Positions 1 to 5,400 of a stretch of DNA of 5,400 nucleotides are shown here, piece by piece; positions within the stretch are counted from its first letter, which is position 1, and every line of letters begins with the position of its first letter. The position numbers and the translations under genes are program-made. This DNA is from Alphaproteobacteria bacterium (GTDB lineage: Bacteria; Pseudomonadota; Alphaproteobacteria; ATCC43930; CGMCC-115725), in NCBI GenBank assembly GCA_028866355.1, contig JAGWIH010000169.1, positions 1 through 5,400 on the forward strand, in the 5' to 3' direction. Under the pieces are notes generated by a model. It ran no database searches and was not told the origin of the DNA. It saw only the letters and a list, made by a program, of their open reading frames with translations.

Positions 1-119
1 CGCCAGGGAACGGTCTCGACCGGCAGTCCTTTGTGCGCCAACGCCAGCTTGACGCGCCAGCAATACGGGCTGAACCGGCGGTCATCGTCGGCGCCCGCAA
101 GATCAAAGAGCTTGAGCAT
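1..119 (-). CDS. Glutathione S-transferase family protein, N-terminal fragment (cut by window edge)
   Basis: This is the first 39 codons of a gene that continues beyond the left edge. The translation starts MLKLFDLAGADDDRRFSPYC and continues with WRVKLALAHKGLPVETVPW. That is the beta-alpha-beta opening of the thioredoxin-fold GST N-terminal domain: a short strand (residues 2-7), an active-site loop with S17-P18-Y19-C20, an amphipathic helix (21-31), and a second strand after 'KGLPVE'. Family members conjugate or reduce electrophiles with glutathione in the cytoplasm; substrate cannot be guessed from this piece. Ser17 or Cys20 is the likely glutathione-activating residue (inference). The ATG lies 9 bases after the stop of the upstream membrane-protein gene, with no strong ribosome binding site, so co-transcription is likely. 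The C-terminal helical domain is outside the window, so the full family assignment is open. Confidence 0.8.
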   Translation of the reverse strand, partial: MLKLFDLAGADDDRRFSPYCWRVKLALAHKGLPVETVPW

Positions 120-128
120 CGTGCTCGG

Positions 129-566
129 TCACCAATACGGCCCGGTCGCGCCGATGCACGCCACCACCAAGCCGAGAATCAGATTGGCCAAGACGATATG
201 GCGGATCTGTTTGAGCTGCGCAGCGGCAGCCGGCAGATCGCTGCCGTCGAGCGCGCGCTGGAAACGTCGCCATGGCGCGAAATAGACATGACCGAACGCC
301 AGCATCATCACGATGCCGAGCCCCATCATGATCTGGACGGCGAGGCCGCCGGCGCCGAGCTTGATCATGCCGCCGCCCGACAGCAGCAGCAGCGCAACCG
401 AAGCCCAGGCCCACGGAAAGAACTGCGCCAACGCGCGCCGCATCAATGGCAAGCGATTGGCCGGTTCGAGCGGCGCCGCCGCCGGCCGCAGGATGAAATG
501 GGCGAAGAACATGCCGCCGACCCAGATGACGGCGCCGAGAATATGAAGGATCAGCGCGAAAATCAT
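129..566 (-). CDS. CopD-like four-helix integral membrane protein
   Basis: A 145-residue, very hydrophobic protein with four predicted membrane helices at about residues 2-24, 49-68, 76-97 and 122-142. The first helix carries H8 and the signature 'AVIWVGGMFFAHF' (H23); further histidines sit at H93 in helix 3 and H123 at the start of helix 4. The 'H-x-x-G-A-x-x-W-x-G-G' opening is typical of the CopD / DUF2269-like membrane family, whose members are annotated as putative copper-resistance or haem-associated proteins of the inner membrane, mostly without experimental function. The paired histidines would suit metal or haem binding, but that is inference. It is 59 bases downstream of the CbpM-like gene and 9 bases upstream of the GST gene. 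The start ATG has no good Shine-Dalgarno sequence, but it lies directly before the first helix, as expected for the family. A role in copper handling should not be assumed. Confidence 0.8.
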   Translation of the reverse strand: MIFALILHILGAVIWVGGMFFAHFILRPAAAPLEPANRLPLMRRALAQFFPWAWASVALLLLSGGGMIKLGAGGLAVQIMMGLGIVMMLAFGHVYFAPWRRFQRALDGSDLPAAAAQLKQIRHIVLANLILGLVVACIGATGPYW

Positions 567-625
567 GGCGGCGGCAGTCTAGCGGCATCGGCGCAGGCGC
601 GAAAGCTGCGTTTGCCGGCTGCCGA

Positions 626-943
626 TCAGCGTTCGCCAAAATGGCGTAGCACGGCCGCGCGGTGGTCCTCGGGCAGCGTCTCAAGCGCGCGCAACAGCGA
701 CCGCATCTGCCGGCGGGTCGTATAGAGTTGATCGAGCAGCCGCAGCACGACGGACATCGCGTCCTCGCCGACGGCGAGATCGCGGTGCAATTCGACGATC
801 AACCGGACCCGCGCGACGTCGAGATCGCTGAATACATAGTGCGCGCCCTCGCTCTCCGGCAGGACCCACCGTTGGGCGATCCAGCGTTCGAGCTCGACCG
901 GCTCGAGCCGCACCATTTGGCACACGGCTTCGAAGGTGATCAT
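626..943 (-). CDS. cbpM: Chaperone modulator CbpM-like protein (MerR-type helix-turn-helix fold)
   Basis: A 105-residue protein. Residues 1-45 resemble a MerR-like winged-helix recognition region: 'VCQMVRLEPVELERWIAQRW' followed by 'VLPE' (27-30), an aromatic-rich wing (Y36, F38) and 'SDLDVARVRLI'. Residues 46-100 are largely helical, with heptad-like leucines around 'VVLRLLDQLY'. Escherichia coli CbpM is a similarly sized protein that binds the J domain of CbpA and inhibits its co-chaperone and DNA-binding activity. The gene starts inside the last codons of the upstream CbpA-like gene (ATGA overlap at 940-943), which is the usual cbpA-cbpM arrangement and implies translational coupling. The function is therefore assigned from fold plus context. 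An alternative reading as a free-standing MerR-type regulator is less likely because there is no effector domain and the partner gene is adjacent. Confidence 0.83.
   Translation of the reverse strand: MITFEAVCQMVRLEPVELERWIAQRWVLPESEGAHYVFSDLDVARVRLIVELHRDLAVGEDAMSVVLRLLDQLYTTRRQMRSLLRALETLPEDHRAAVLRHFGER
940..943 (-). promoter_or_regulatory. ATGA stop/start overlap between cbpA-like and cbpM-like genes
   Basis: The cbpM-like ATG (943-941) overlaps the cbpA-like TGA (942-940) on the minus strand. This arrangement normally couples translation of the two genes and would tie the amount of modulator to that of the co-chaperone. Confidence 0.7.
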
Positions 944-1887
944 GACGACCCCATCGCCCGGCGCGGGTCATACGGGTGTTGCGGCGCCCAATTGCGCAGG
1001 AAATCGGCGAGTGCCTTGTCGCCGCCTTCAGGCAGCACGATTTTGAGCGTCACATATTCGTCGCCGTAACCGCTGTCCGCTTTCGGCGCGCCTTTGCCGC
1101 GCAGCCGCAGCCGCGTGCCGGTATTCGAGCCGACCGGCACCGTCATTGTCACCGCGCCGGTCGGCGTCGGCACCGAAATCTTGCCGCCGAGAGCCGCCTC
1201 GGCAATCGTCACCGGCAGCTCGACGTGAATATCGTCGCCGTCGCGGCGGAAGAATGCATGCGGCGCGACGTGCACCTCGATCAACGCGTCGCCCTTCGAT
1301 CCACCACCGACGCCCTCGCCGCCTTGCTCCTTGAGGCGCAGAATCCGACCGTCGCGCAGCCCCGGCGGAATGGTGACGTCGAGACTTTTGTCGGGTGCAA
1401 GCTGCAGCCGCTTCTTGGCGCCGTTGATCGCCTCAAGAAAATCGATCGTCAGCATGTAATGCAGATCGGCGCCGCGCATGCGCACGTGGGTGCGTCGCGT
1501 GAACGCCTCGTCGCCGGCGGCGGAACGGAAACCGCCGCGACCGCCGAACATCGCGAAGAGATCCTCGAGATCCTCCGGCGCAACGCCCTCGGCCGTGTAG
1601 TATTTTGCGCCGTCCGGCCCCTCGGCGAAGCCGCGATAGTTGGGCTGGTATTGCGGCTTTTCGGCGCCGGTTTCGTCGATCTCGCCGCGATCGAAGCGCG
1701 CACGCTTCGCGGCATCCGAAAGCAGCGCGTTGGCCGCACCGATTTCCTTGAAGCGCGCCTCGGCTTCCTTGTTGCCGGGATTGAGATCGGGATGATGCTG
1801 CTTGGCAAGCCGCCGGTACGCGCGGCGGATATCGTCCTCGCTCGCGTCGCGTGCTACGCCCAGCACCTCGTAAGGGTTCCGCGCCAT
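940..1887 (-). CDS. cbpA: DnaJ-family co-chaperone, CbpA type (Hsp40 without zinc finger)
   Basis: A 315-residue cytoplasmic Hsp40. The J domain covers residues about 4-68: 'NPYEVLGVARDASEDDIRRA', then the HPD motif at 32-34 that stimulates DnaK ATPase, then 'KEIGAANALLSDAAKRARFD'. A linker (69-133) contains a short glycine/phenylalanine patch 'LFAMFGGRGGF' near 110-120. Two substrate-binding beta domains follow (about 134-210 and 212-295), including 'VTIPPGLRDGRILRLKEQGG'. The cysteine-rich zinc-binding repeats of true DnaJ are absent, and the length matches CbpA (about 300 residues). The start is set by the J domain, which normally begins a few residues after Met. The next gene, cbpM-like, overlaps its stop by 4 bases, which strengthens the CbpA call over other type B Hsp40s. 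A TATGAT element lies 6 bases before the ATG. No dnaK or grpE is in the window. Confidence 0.93.
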   Translation of the reverse strand: MARNPYEVLGVARDASEDDIRRAYRRLAKQHHPDLNPGNKEAEARFKEIGAANALLSDAAKRARFDRGEIDETGAEKPQYQPNYRGFAEGPDGAKYYTAEGVAPEDLEDLFAMFGGRGGFRSAAGDEAFTRRTHVRMRGADLHYMLTIDFLEAINGAKKRLQLAPDKSLDVTIPPGLRDGRILRLKEQGGEGVGGGSKGDALIEVHVAPHAFFRRDGDDIHVELPVTIAEAALGGKISVPTPTGAVTMTVPVGSNTGTRLRLRGKGAPKADSGYGDEYVTLKIVLPEGGDKALADFLRNWAPQHPYDPRRAMGSS

Positions 1888-1921
1888 GGCCCCATCATAT
1901 AAGAGTTCGGCCGCCGCACGG

Positions 1922-2380
1922 CTAGTGCGCGAACCAGACCGCCATCCGTTTCACCGCCAAATCGAACGCGGCGTAATCGCGCGGCGACAGCACGAAGGTG
2001 AACGAGCCTTTTTTACCGACGATCGTGAACTGCACGCCCGGCCCCGTCGCGACCGACAGCAACCGCGCGTCGTCGGTGCCGGCCTCCTTGAACGTGCCGA
2101 TCGTTTGCCAGGCCGCCGACGGCGTATGGCGCGCCTTGTTCCAAAGGTCAACGAAGGAATGCCACTCGTCCGAAGCGAACGCCACCGACAGGCGCTCCCG
2201 GTTGCGGTTGATTCCGAGGATTCCGATTTTCGTTTTGCCGTCGGAATACCGCACGAGGTCGAGCTCACCGCCGCCGGCATAGAACCGGCCGGCATAACGG
2301 AGGACGCCGGCAGCCCAGCTTGGCGCCGGCATCAGAGCCAGCGCCAGAAAGCTCAGCAGCATCGCCATCCGCCGGGTCAT
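1922..2380 (-). CDS. Small secreted or periplasmic protein of unknown function
   Basis: A 152-residue protein that I do not recognise. It starts MTRRMAMLLSFLALALMPAP, a standard Sec signal peptide: basic N-terminus (R3, R4), hydrophobic core (5-17) and a likely cleavage site after S21-W22-A23. The mature part of about 129 residues looks mostly beta-stranded, with alternating hydrophobic residues ('GELDLVRYSDGKTKIGILGI', 'GVQFTIVGKKGSFTFVLSPR'), and has no cysteines, so no disulfides. It ends in a short helical stretch 'DLAVKRMAVWFAH'. The frame stays open upstream to an ATG at 2521, but the start at 2380 is preferred because it puts the signal peptide at the N-terminus and has AAGAGG 4 bases before it. 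The gene lies 34 bases upstream of the cbpA-like gene on the same strand and diverges from the PAS-protein gene. A periplasmic or envelope role is inferred only from the signal peptide. Confidence 0.8.
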   Translation of the reverse strand: MTRRMAMLLSFLALALMPAPSWAAGVLRYAGRFYAGGGELDLVRYSDGKTKIGILGINRNRERLSVAFASDEWHSFVDLWNKARHTPSAAWQTIGTFKEAGTDDARLLSVATGPGVQFTIVGKKGSFTFVLSPRDYAAFDLAVKRMAVWFAH

Positions 2381-2546
2381 CGCGCCTCTTTTTCTCTGCC
2401 GTTGGGCGGGTTGCGCCATCGGATGCAAATGGTCCGTCGCCGGAATCGCCCTACCCATGTATGCTGACGCCATAGCGCCTCCGCCATGGGCGCGCCGGCA
2501 AATCAGGGCCCAATCGCACAACCTTCAAGCTGGCAGGGTGGTGCCG
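2381..2546. promoter_or_regulatory. Divergent intergenic region expected to hold two promoters
   Basis: These 166 bases separate the starts of the minus-strand secreted-protein gene and the plus-strand PAS-protein gene, so promoters for both should lie here. I looked for sigma-70-type pairs on both strands. The best plus-strand -10-like hexamer is TATGCT at 2460-2465, with no convincing -35 at 16-18 bases; nothing better appears on the minus strand. I saw no clear operator palindrome. The call rests on gene geometry only. Confidence 0.4.
2385..2390 (-). promoter_or_regulatory. Ribosome binding site that fixes the start of the secreted-protein gene
   Basis: On the minus strand AAGAGG, within a purine run AGAAAAAGAGG, ends 4 bases before the ATG at 2380. 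The longer in-frame starts at 2521, 2473, 2458 and 2419 would place a basic, proline-containing extension in front of the signal peptide, so this site supports the internal start. Confidence 0.6.
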
Positions 2547-3074
2547 ATGAGCTTTCAGGGTTTTTTCGCGGCGATCAAGTCGCCGGACCTTTGCACTATC
2601 GCTCGGCATTGGGATGCCGCGCGCGGCAGCAAGCGCATGCCGGCCTGGCGCGACATCGACCCATCCGCGATCGCGGTTTTCCTGCCGATCGTCTGGTCGT
2701 GGAAGTACGACAACGCCACCGACACGTTCACCGGACGTCTCGGCGGCGACGCGATCACGGAAGCATTCGGCGAGAGCCTGCGCGGCAAGCCGATGAAAGA
2801 CTTTTTCCGCGGCCGCCAATACGACATGATGTTCGCCCGGCACAAACGCGTCGTCACGACGCCGGCATTTGCACACGGTACCGGGCCGGTGTTCATTCAC
2901 GCCGGCCGCTATGGACTGGGCGAGCGCATTATCATGCCATTGGCAACCGATGGCGTCCGCGGCGACGGTATCTTCGGCGCGACGATCTATGCGCCCAATC
3001 CGGCGCAGCCGCCCGATGAAACCGCGCGCCAGAACATCGCCAGCGAGGCCGTGGACTTCTTCCCGCTCGACTGA
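2547..3074 (+). CDS. Stand-alone PAS-domain protein (PAS_5-like)
   Basis: A 175-residue soluble protein with no signal peptide or membrane segment. The N-terminal half follows the PAS_5 pattern common in alphaproteobacteria: 'HWDAARGSKRMPAWRDIDPS' at residues 21-40, then a hydrophobic strand 'FLPIVWSWKY' (45-54), then 'TFTGRLGGDAITEAFGESLR' (60-79) and 'GKPMKDFF' (80-87). The second half has further PAS strand-like segments ('GPVFIHAGRYGLGERIIMPL'). There is no kinase, cyclase or DNA-binding output domain, so it would act as a separate sensor or adaptor; ligand and partner are unknown. The ATG at 2547 is chosen because AGGG (2535-2538) lies 8 bases upstream and homology-like sequence begins just after it. 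GTG codons at 2538 and 2541 and an ATG at 2457 are in-frame alternatives. The gene converges on the SDR gene, with 17 bases between stops and no visible terminator hairpin. Confidence 0.8.
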   Translation: MSFQGFFAAIKSPDLCTIARHWDAARGSKRMPAWRDIDPSAIAVFLPIVWSWKYDNATDTFTGRLGGDAITEAFGESLRGKPMKDFFRGRQYDMMFARHKRVVTTPAFAHGTGPVFIHAGRYGLGERIIMPLATDGVRGDGIFGATIYAPNPAQPPDETARQNIASEAVDFFPLD

Positions 3075-3091
3075 CGGCCGCAACCGCAGTC

Positions 3092-3928
3092 TCATCCGGT
3101 CTCCGTCATGCGGACGCTCTCATGCCAGAGCCGCTCGCCGGCTTCGTCGTCTTGCGCCTCGGCCGAGGGCTCGCGCGCCGCGCATTTATCGAAATAGAGA
3201 CCCGAGAGATTTGCGACCTCCGGCGCCGAGGCGAGATAGATCGAAGTCTTGGCACCGTCCGCCGGCGGAATCGCCATGAATTGTTTGGCGATCCCGATGC
3301 CGGCCCGGAATATGCCGCGGTTGTTATTGCCGAAACTGGTCGCGACGAACCCCGGATGAAGCGCATTGGCGATGACACCGGAACCACGGAGCCGGCGCGC
3401 CAGCGCGCGTGTGAACAAGATGTTGCACAGCTTCGACCGTTTGTAGGCAAGCCAACCGCTGTAGCCGCGCATCGTTTGCAGATCGTCGAGCGCCAACACA
3501 GCGCCGCGATGCGCCTCGGACGCAACGTTGACGACCCGCGCCGGCGCCATCGCTTGCAGCCGGTCACGCAACAGGTTGGTCAACGTGAAGTACGCCAGGT
3601 GGTTAAGCGCGAACGTGCGCTCGAAACCCTCTGTCGTCTGTTCGCGCCGATTGAAGATCGCGCCGGCGTTGTTGAGCAGCACATCGATGCGCGGCAACGA
3701 CGCAATCTCACCGGCGACGCGCCGCACTTCGGCCAGCCGCGACAAGTCGGCGATGTGAACGCTGACGGACGGCGCGCCGGCACGCCTCAATGCCGTCGCC
3801 AGCGCATTGGCCCGCGGCCGATCGCGCGCCACCAACGCCAACGATGCGCCCAGCGCGGCTAGCCGTTCGCACGCGACGCGGCCGATGCCGGCTGTCGCAC
3901 CGGTGACGACGACGGTCTTGCCGTACAT
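3092..3928 (-). CDS. Short-chain dehydrogenase/reductase, retinol-dehydrogenase-like
   Basis: A 278-residue NAD(P)-dependent oxidoreductase with a classical Rossmann fold. It begins MYGKTVVVTGATAGIGR, giving the cofactor loop TGxxxGIG at residues 9-16. R35 after the second strand ('LVARDRPRA') favours NADP(H). Other landmarks are D61-L62, the NNAG motif at 86-89, and the catalytic tetrad N109, S137, Y162, K166 ('AYKRSKLCN'). The 'VVNVASEAHRG' and 'LHPGFVATSFG' segments and the C-terminal 'GERLWHESVRM' resemble the retinol dehydrogenase 11-14 / WW-oxidoreductase-like group; bacterial members have varied or unknown substrates, so retinol itself is not implied. All catalytic residues are present. 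The ATG at 3928 lies 5 bases past the upstream phosphatase stop. An in-frame GTG at 3937 overlaps that stop (GTGA) and would add three residues. The frame remains open far upstream over the phosphatase gene, but this extension is not coding. Confidence 0.92.
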   Translation of the reverse strand: MYGKTVVVTGATAGIGRVACERLAALGASLALVARDRPRANALATALRRAGAPSVSVHIADLSRLAEVRRVAGEIASLPRIDVLLNNAGAIFNRREQTTEGFERTFALNHLAYFTLTNLLRDRLQAMAPARVVNVASEAHRGAVLALDDLQTMRGYSGWLAYKRSKLCNILFTRALARRLRGSGVIANALHPGFVATSFGNNNRGIFRAGIGIAKQFMAIPPADGAKTSIYLASAPEVANLSGLYFDKCAAREPSAEAQDDEAGERLWHESVRMTETG

Positions 3929-3933
3929 CGCGC

Positions 3934-3937
3934 TCAC
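3934..3937 (-). promoter_or_regulatory. GTGA stop/start overlap between phosphatase and SDR genes
   Basis: On the minus strand the phosphatase stop TGA (3936-3934) shares two bases with an in-frame GTG for the SDR (3937-3935); the SDR ATG follows at 3928. With either start, ribosomes finishing the phosphatase could reinitiate on the SDR, so translational coupling is likely. An AGGA lies 12 bases before the GTG, inside the phosphatase gene; that is rather far for a normal ribosome binding site. Confidence 0.5.
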
Positions 3938-4740
3938 GCGGTTGTCGCGTCCTGCGCCGACATGGTGACGGCGTCGCGCACGCGTGCCCAGCACGCCGCG
4001 TCGCTGGCGGCCAACACCGTCCGATCGTAAATGGCTGGATCGTAGCGGGTCCCATCGAGGAATGCGGCGTGGCCGCCGGCTTCCGCGGCCATCAGCATGC
4101 CGGCCGCGTGATCCCACGGCAGCGAGCGCGAATGCAGCGCAAAGTGCGCCGTGCCGAGCGCCAGGTTGATGTATTCGATGCCGCTCGAGCCGACATTGTG
4201 CGTACGCATGCCGGCCTGCTCGATCGCCTTCGCCGAACGCACGCCCGAGACGGCGCGCCCGTAAGCGGCCCCGATTGGGTTGGCTGGCGCCGGCGAAATC
4301 CGCAACCGACGCCCGTCCGACCAGGCTCCGGCACCCTCCTGGGCCCAGACCAGGCGGTCGCCGAGCGGATCCAAGATCCAGCCGCCGCGCGTGTGGCCAT
4401 GCTCGACGTAGGCGACGATCACGGCAAAGCCGGGGTTTCCACGGGCAAAATTGGCCGTGCCATCGACCGGGTCGACGATCCACAAACTGTCACAGGTGCC
4501 GGTTAGGCTCAGCCGTCCCGGATCCACGGCGACAGCTTCCTCGCCTAAGACCGCGGAACCGGGCACGATTTCGCATAACCCGGCCGTCAACCTCCGTTCG
4601 GCCTCGAGGTCGGCGATCGTCACCAAATCGCCCGGGGCTTTTTCGCGAATGTCCTCGCGCTTGAGCGTGCCGAAGCGCGGCAGTATGACGCTCTGCGCGA
4701 TTTCGCGGATGAGCCGGGCGACGGCTTCGGGATCGGGCAT
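3934..4740 (-). CDS. Inositol monophosphatase family phosphatase
   Basis: A 268-residue magnesium-dependent, lithium-sensitive-type phosphomonoesterase. Metal-binding motifs are intact: D44 in 'TIADLEAE', GEE at 66-68, the motif DPVDGTANF at 90-98 (D90, D93 as ligands, T95 in catalysis), and WDHAAG at 209-214 (D210). The length matches the family (about 260-270). The substrate could be myo-inositol 1-phosphate, a related sugar or nucleotide phosphate, or histidinol phosphate, since all occur in this superfamily; the sequence seen here does not decide. The N-terminus 'MPDPEAVARLIREIAQSVIL' begins at the first helix of the fold, so the ATG at 4740 is sound although no strong Shine-Dalgarno precedes it. 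It is the first gene of a two-gene unit with the SDR. It diverges from the amine oxidase gene across only 44 bases. Confidence 0.93.
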   Translation of the reverse strand: MPDPEAVARLIREIAQSVILPRFGTLKREDIREKAPGDLVTIADLEAERRLTAGLCEIVPGSAVLGEEAVAVDPGRLSLTGTCDSLWIVDPVDGTANFARGNPGFAVIVAYVEHGHTRGGWILDPLGDRLVWAQEGAGAWSDGRRLRISPAPANPIGAAYGRAVSGVRSAKAIEQAGMRTHNVGSSGIEYINLALGTAHFALHSRSLPWDHAAGMLMAAEAGGHAAFLDGTRYDPAIYDRTVLAASDAACWARVRDAVTMSAQDATTA

Positions 4741-4771
4741 CGGCAGTGTTGGATTTACGAACAGGTACGGT

Positions 4772-4778
4772 GGAAAGG
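4772..4778 (+). promoter_or_regulatory. Ribosome binding site of the amine oxidase gene
   Basis: GGAAAGG ends 6 bases before the ATG at 4785. It is the clearest Shine-Dalgarno-like site in the window and fixes the start, because the dinucleotide-binding motif begins soon after. Confidence 0.7.
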
Positions 4779-4784
4779 CTCACT

Positions 4785-5400
4785 ATGACGGAAAGCAGCG
4801 GCGAATTCGACGTCGTGATCATCGGCGCCGGCGCGGCTGGCCTGTCGGCTGCCAAGCATCTGGCGTCGACCGGGCATACGATCAAGATCGTCGAGGCGCG
4901 CACGCGCACGGGCGGGCGGGCGCATACGGCGCCGACTGGATCTGGCTTCGCCGTCGATCTGGGCTGCGAATGGCTCCATTCGGCCGATATCAATCCGTGG
5001 GTTCCAATCGCGCGTCAGCTCGGCTTCACCATCGACGAAAAGCTGCCCGATTGGGGCCGCCGGATTGCGTGGATCCAAGGCGACGCGGCGCAGCGCGCGT
5101 GGCAGACGGCGATGGAGGCATTCTACGCGCGGCTGGACAGCGCCGCCGCGACACCCGATGACTGCGCCGCCGCCACCCTGCTCGAACCCAACGGCAAATG
5201 GAACGCTCTCCTCGGGGCGATCAGCACCTGGGCCAATGGCGCCGAAATCGAGAATGTTTCAGTGCGCGATTACGGCCGTTATGATCCAACCTACGTCAAT
5301 TGGCGCGTGCTTGAAGGTTACGGCGCGCTGATTGGCCGCTACGGCGAGGGCCTGCCGGTTGCGTTCGATACGCGCGTCGAACGCATCGAGCATGATGGGC
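4785..5400 (+). CDS. FAD-dependent amine oxidase (flavin monoamine oxidase family), 5' part, cut by window edge
   Basis: The first 205 codons of a flavoprotein oxidoreductase that continues past the right edge with no internal stop. After MTESSGEFDVVIIGAGAAGL comes the FAD dinucleotide-binding fold: GAGAAG at residues 14-19, the acidic E37 ending the second strand ('IKIVEARTRTGGR') that contacts the FAD ribose, and GGR at 43-45. The segment 'GFAVDLGCEWLHS' (54-66) matches the 'D-x-G-(A/C)-x-W-(L/I)-H' motif of amine oxidases such as polyamine and monoamine oxidases. Later, 'VNWRVLEGYGALIGRYGEGL' resembles the 'v-x-GG-x-x-x-L' stretch of the same family. Such enzymes oxidise amines to imines with release of hydrogen peroxide; the substrate is unknown and the C-terminal flavin and substrate regions are outside the window. 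No signal peptide is visible. It diverges from the phosphatase gene. Confidence 0.88.
   Translation, partial: MTESSGEFDVVIIGAGAAGLSAAKHLASTGHTIKIVEARTRTGGRAHTAPTGSGFAVDLGCEWLHSADINPWVPIARQLGFTIDEKLPDWGRRIAWIQGDAAQRAWQTAMEAFYARLDSAAATPDDCAAATLLEPNGKWNALLGAISTWANGAEIENVSVRDYGRYDPTYVNWRVLEGYGALIGRYGEGLPVAFDTRVERIEHDG

Noticed and set aside
576..604. Minus-strand TAGACT with TTTCGC 17 bases upstream as a promoter for the CopD-like gene
   Set aside because: The -35 matches only two of six consensus bases, and the -10 would leave almost no leader before the ATG at 566. Support is too weak.
33..725. Plus-strand open frame of 230 codons opposite the CopD-like and CbpM-like genes
   Set aside because: The protein is Arg/Gln/His-rich and low in complexity, and it is antisense to two genes with recognisable families.
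1890..1899. Plus-strand CCCCATCAT resembling a heat-shock sigma-32 -10 element (CCCCATnT)
   Set aside because: It points away from cbpA, antisense to the secreted-protein gene, and no CTTGAA-like -35 lies at the right distance upstream. It is probably chance.
976..1902. Long plus-strand open frame of 308 codons opposite the cbpA-like gene
   Set aside because: It is antisense to a gene with clear J-domain and C-terminal domain motifs. Its translation is rich in Arg, Ala and Gly without domain structure, as expected for a shadow frame in GC-rich DNA.
3075..3091. Possible bidirectional terminator between the converging PAS and SDR genes
   Set aside because: Only short GC-rich complementary stretches are visible, with no stable hairpin and no T-run on either strand.
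2451..3095. Minus-strand open frame of 214 codons opposite the PAS-protein gene
   Set aside because: The plus strand carries the PAS_5-like pattern with a ribosome binding site. The minus frame has no domain-like features.
3122..3862. Plus-strand open frame of 246 codons opposite the SDR gene
   Set aside because: It is antisense to a complete SDR with all catalytic residues. The composition is Arg-rich and shows no recognisable motif.
3929..4483. N-terminal extension of the SDR frame over the phosphatase gene
   Set aside because: The frame is merely open. The Rossmann fold starts at 3928, and the overlapping phosphatase has intact catalytic motifs in another frame.

Overview
The window is a dense, GC-rich stretch of bacterial chromosome with nine protein-coding genes, two of them cut by the window edges. 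Gene content and style suggest an alphaproteobacterium, probably Rhizobiales or Rhodospirillales: a stand-alone PAS_5-type protein, a CbpA/CbpM pair, short-overlap gene junctions and strong G/C preference at third codon positions. The taxonomic placement is inference; no rRNA or other marker gene is present. I see no tRNA, rRNA, CRISPR array, insertion sequence, integrase or phage gene.

Positions 1-2380 hold five genes on the minus strand that could form one transcription unit. In transcription order they are: a small secreted protein of unknown function (2380-1922); a DnaJ-family co-chaperone of the CbpA type (1887-940); its likely modulator CbpM (943-626), which overlaps the co-chaperone by 4 bases; a four-helix CopD-like membrane protein (566-129); and the N-terminus of a glutathione S-transferase (119 leftward off the edge). 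The spacings are 34, -4, 59 and 9 bases. The contents suggest protein quality control and stress or detoxification, but only the CbpA-CbpM link is well founded.

Positions 2381-2546 are the divergent intergenic region between the secreted protein and a plus-strand gene for a single-domain PAS_5-like protein (2547-3074). That gene converges on a minus-strand pair with only 17 bases between the stop codons.

Positions 3092-4740 (minus strand) hold an inositol-monophosphatase-family phosphatase followed by a retinol-dehydrogenase-like short-chain dehydrogenase. The two are packed so tightly that they are probably translationally coupled. Only 44 bases separate the phosphatase start from a divergent plus-strand gene for an FAD-dependent amine oxidase (4785 to the right edge, 3' truncated).

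I found no convincing new biological system. The points most worth a second look are the unidentified secreted protein in front of the cbpA-cbpM pair, a possible leaderless start for cbpA, and the phosphatase-SDR start-site ambiguity.
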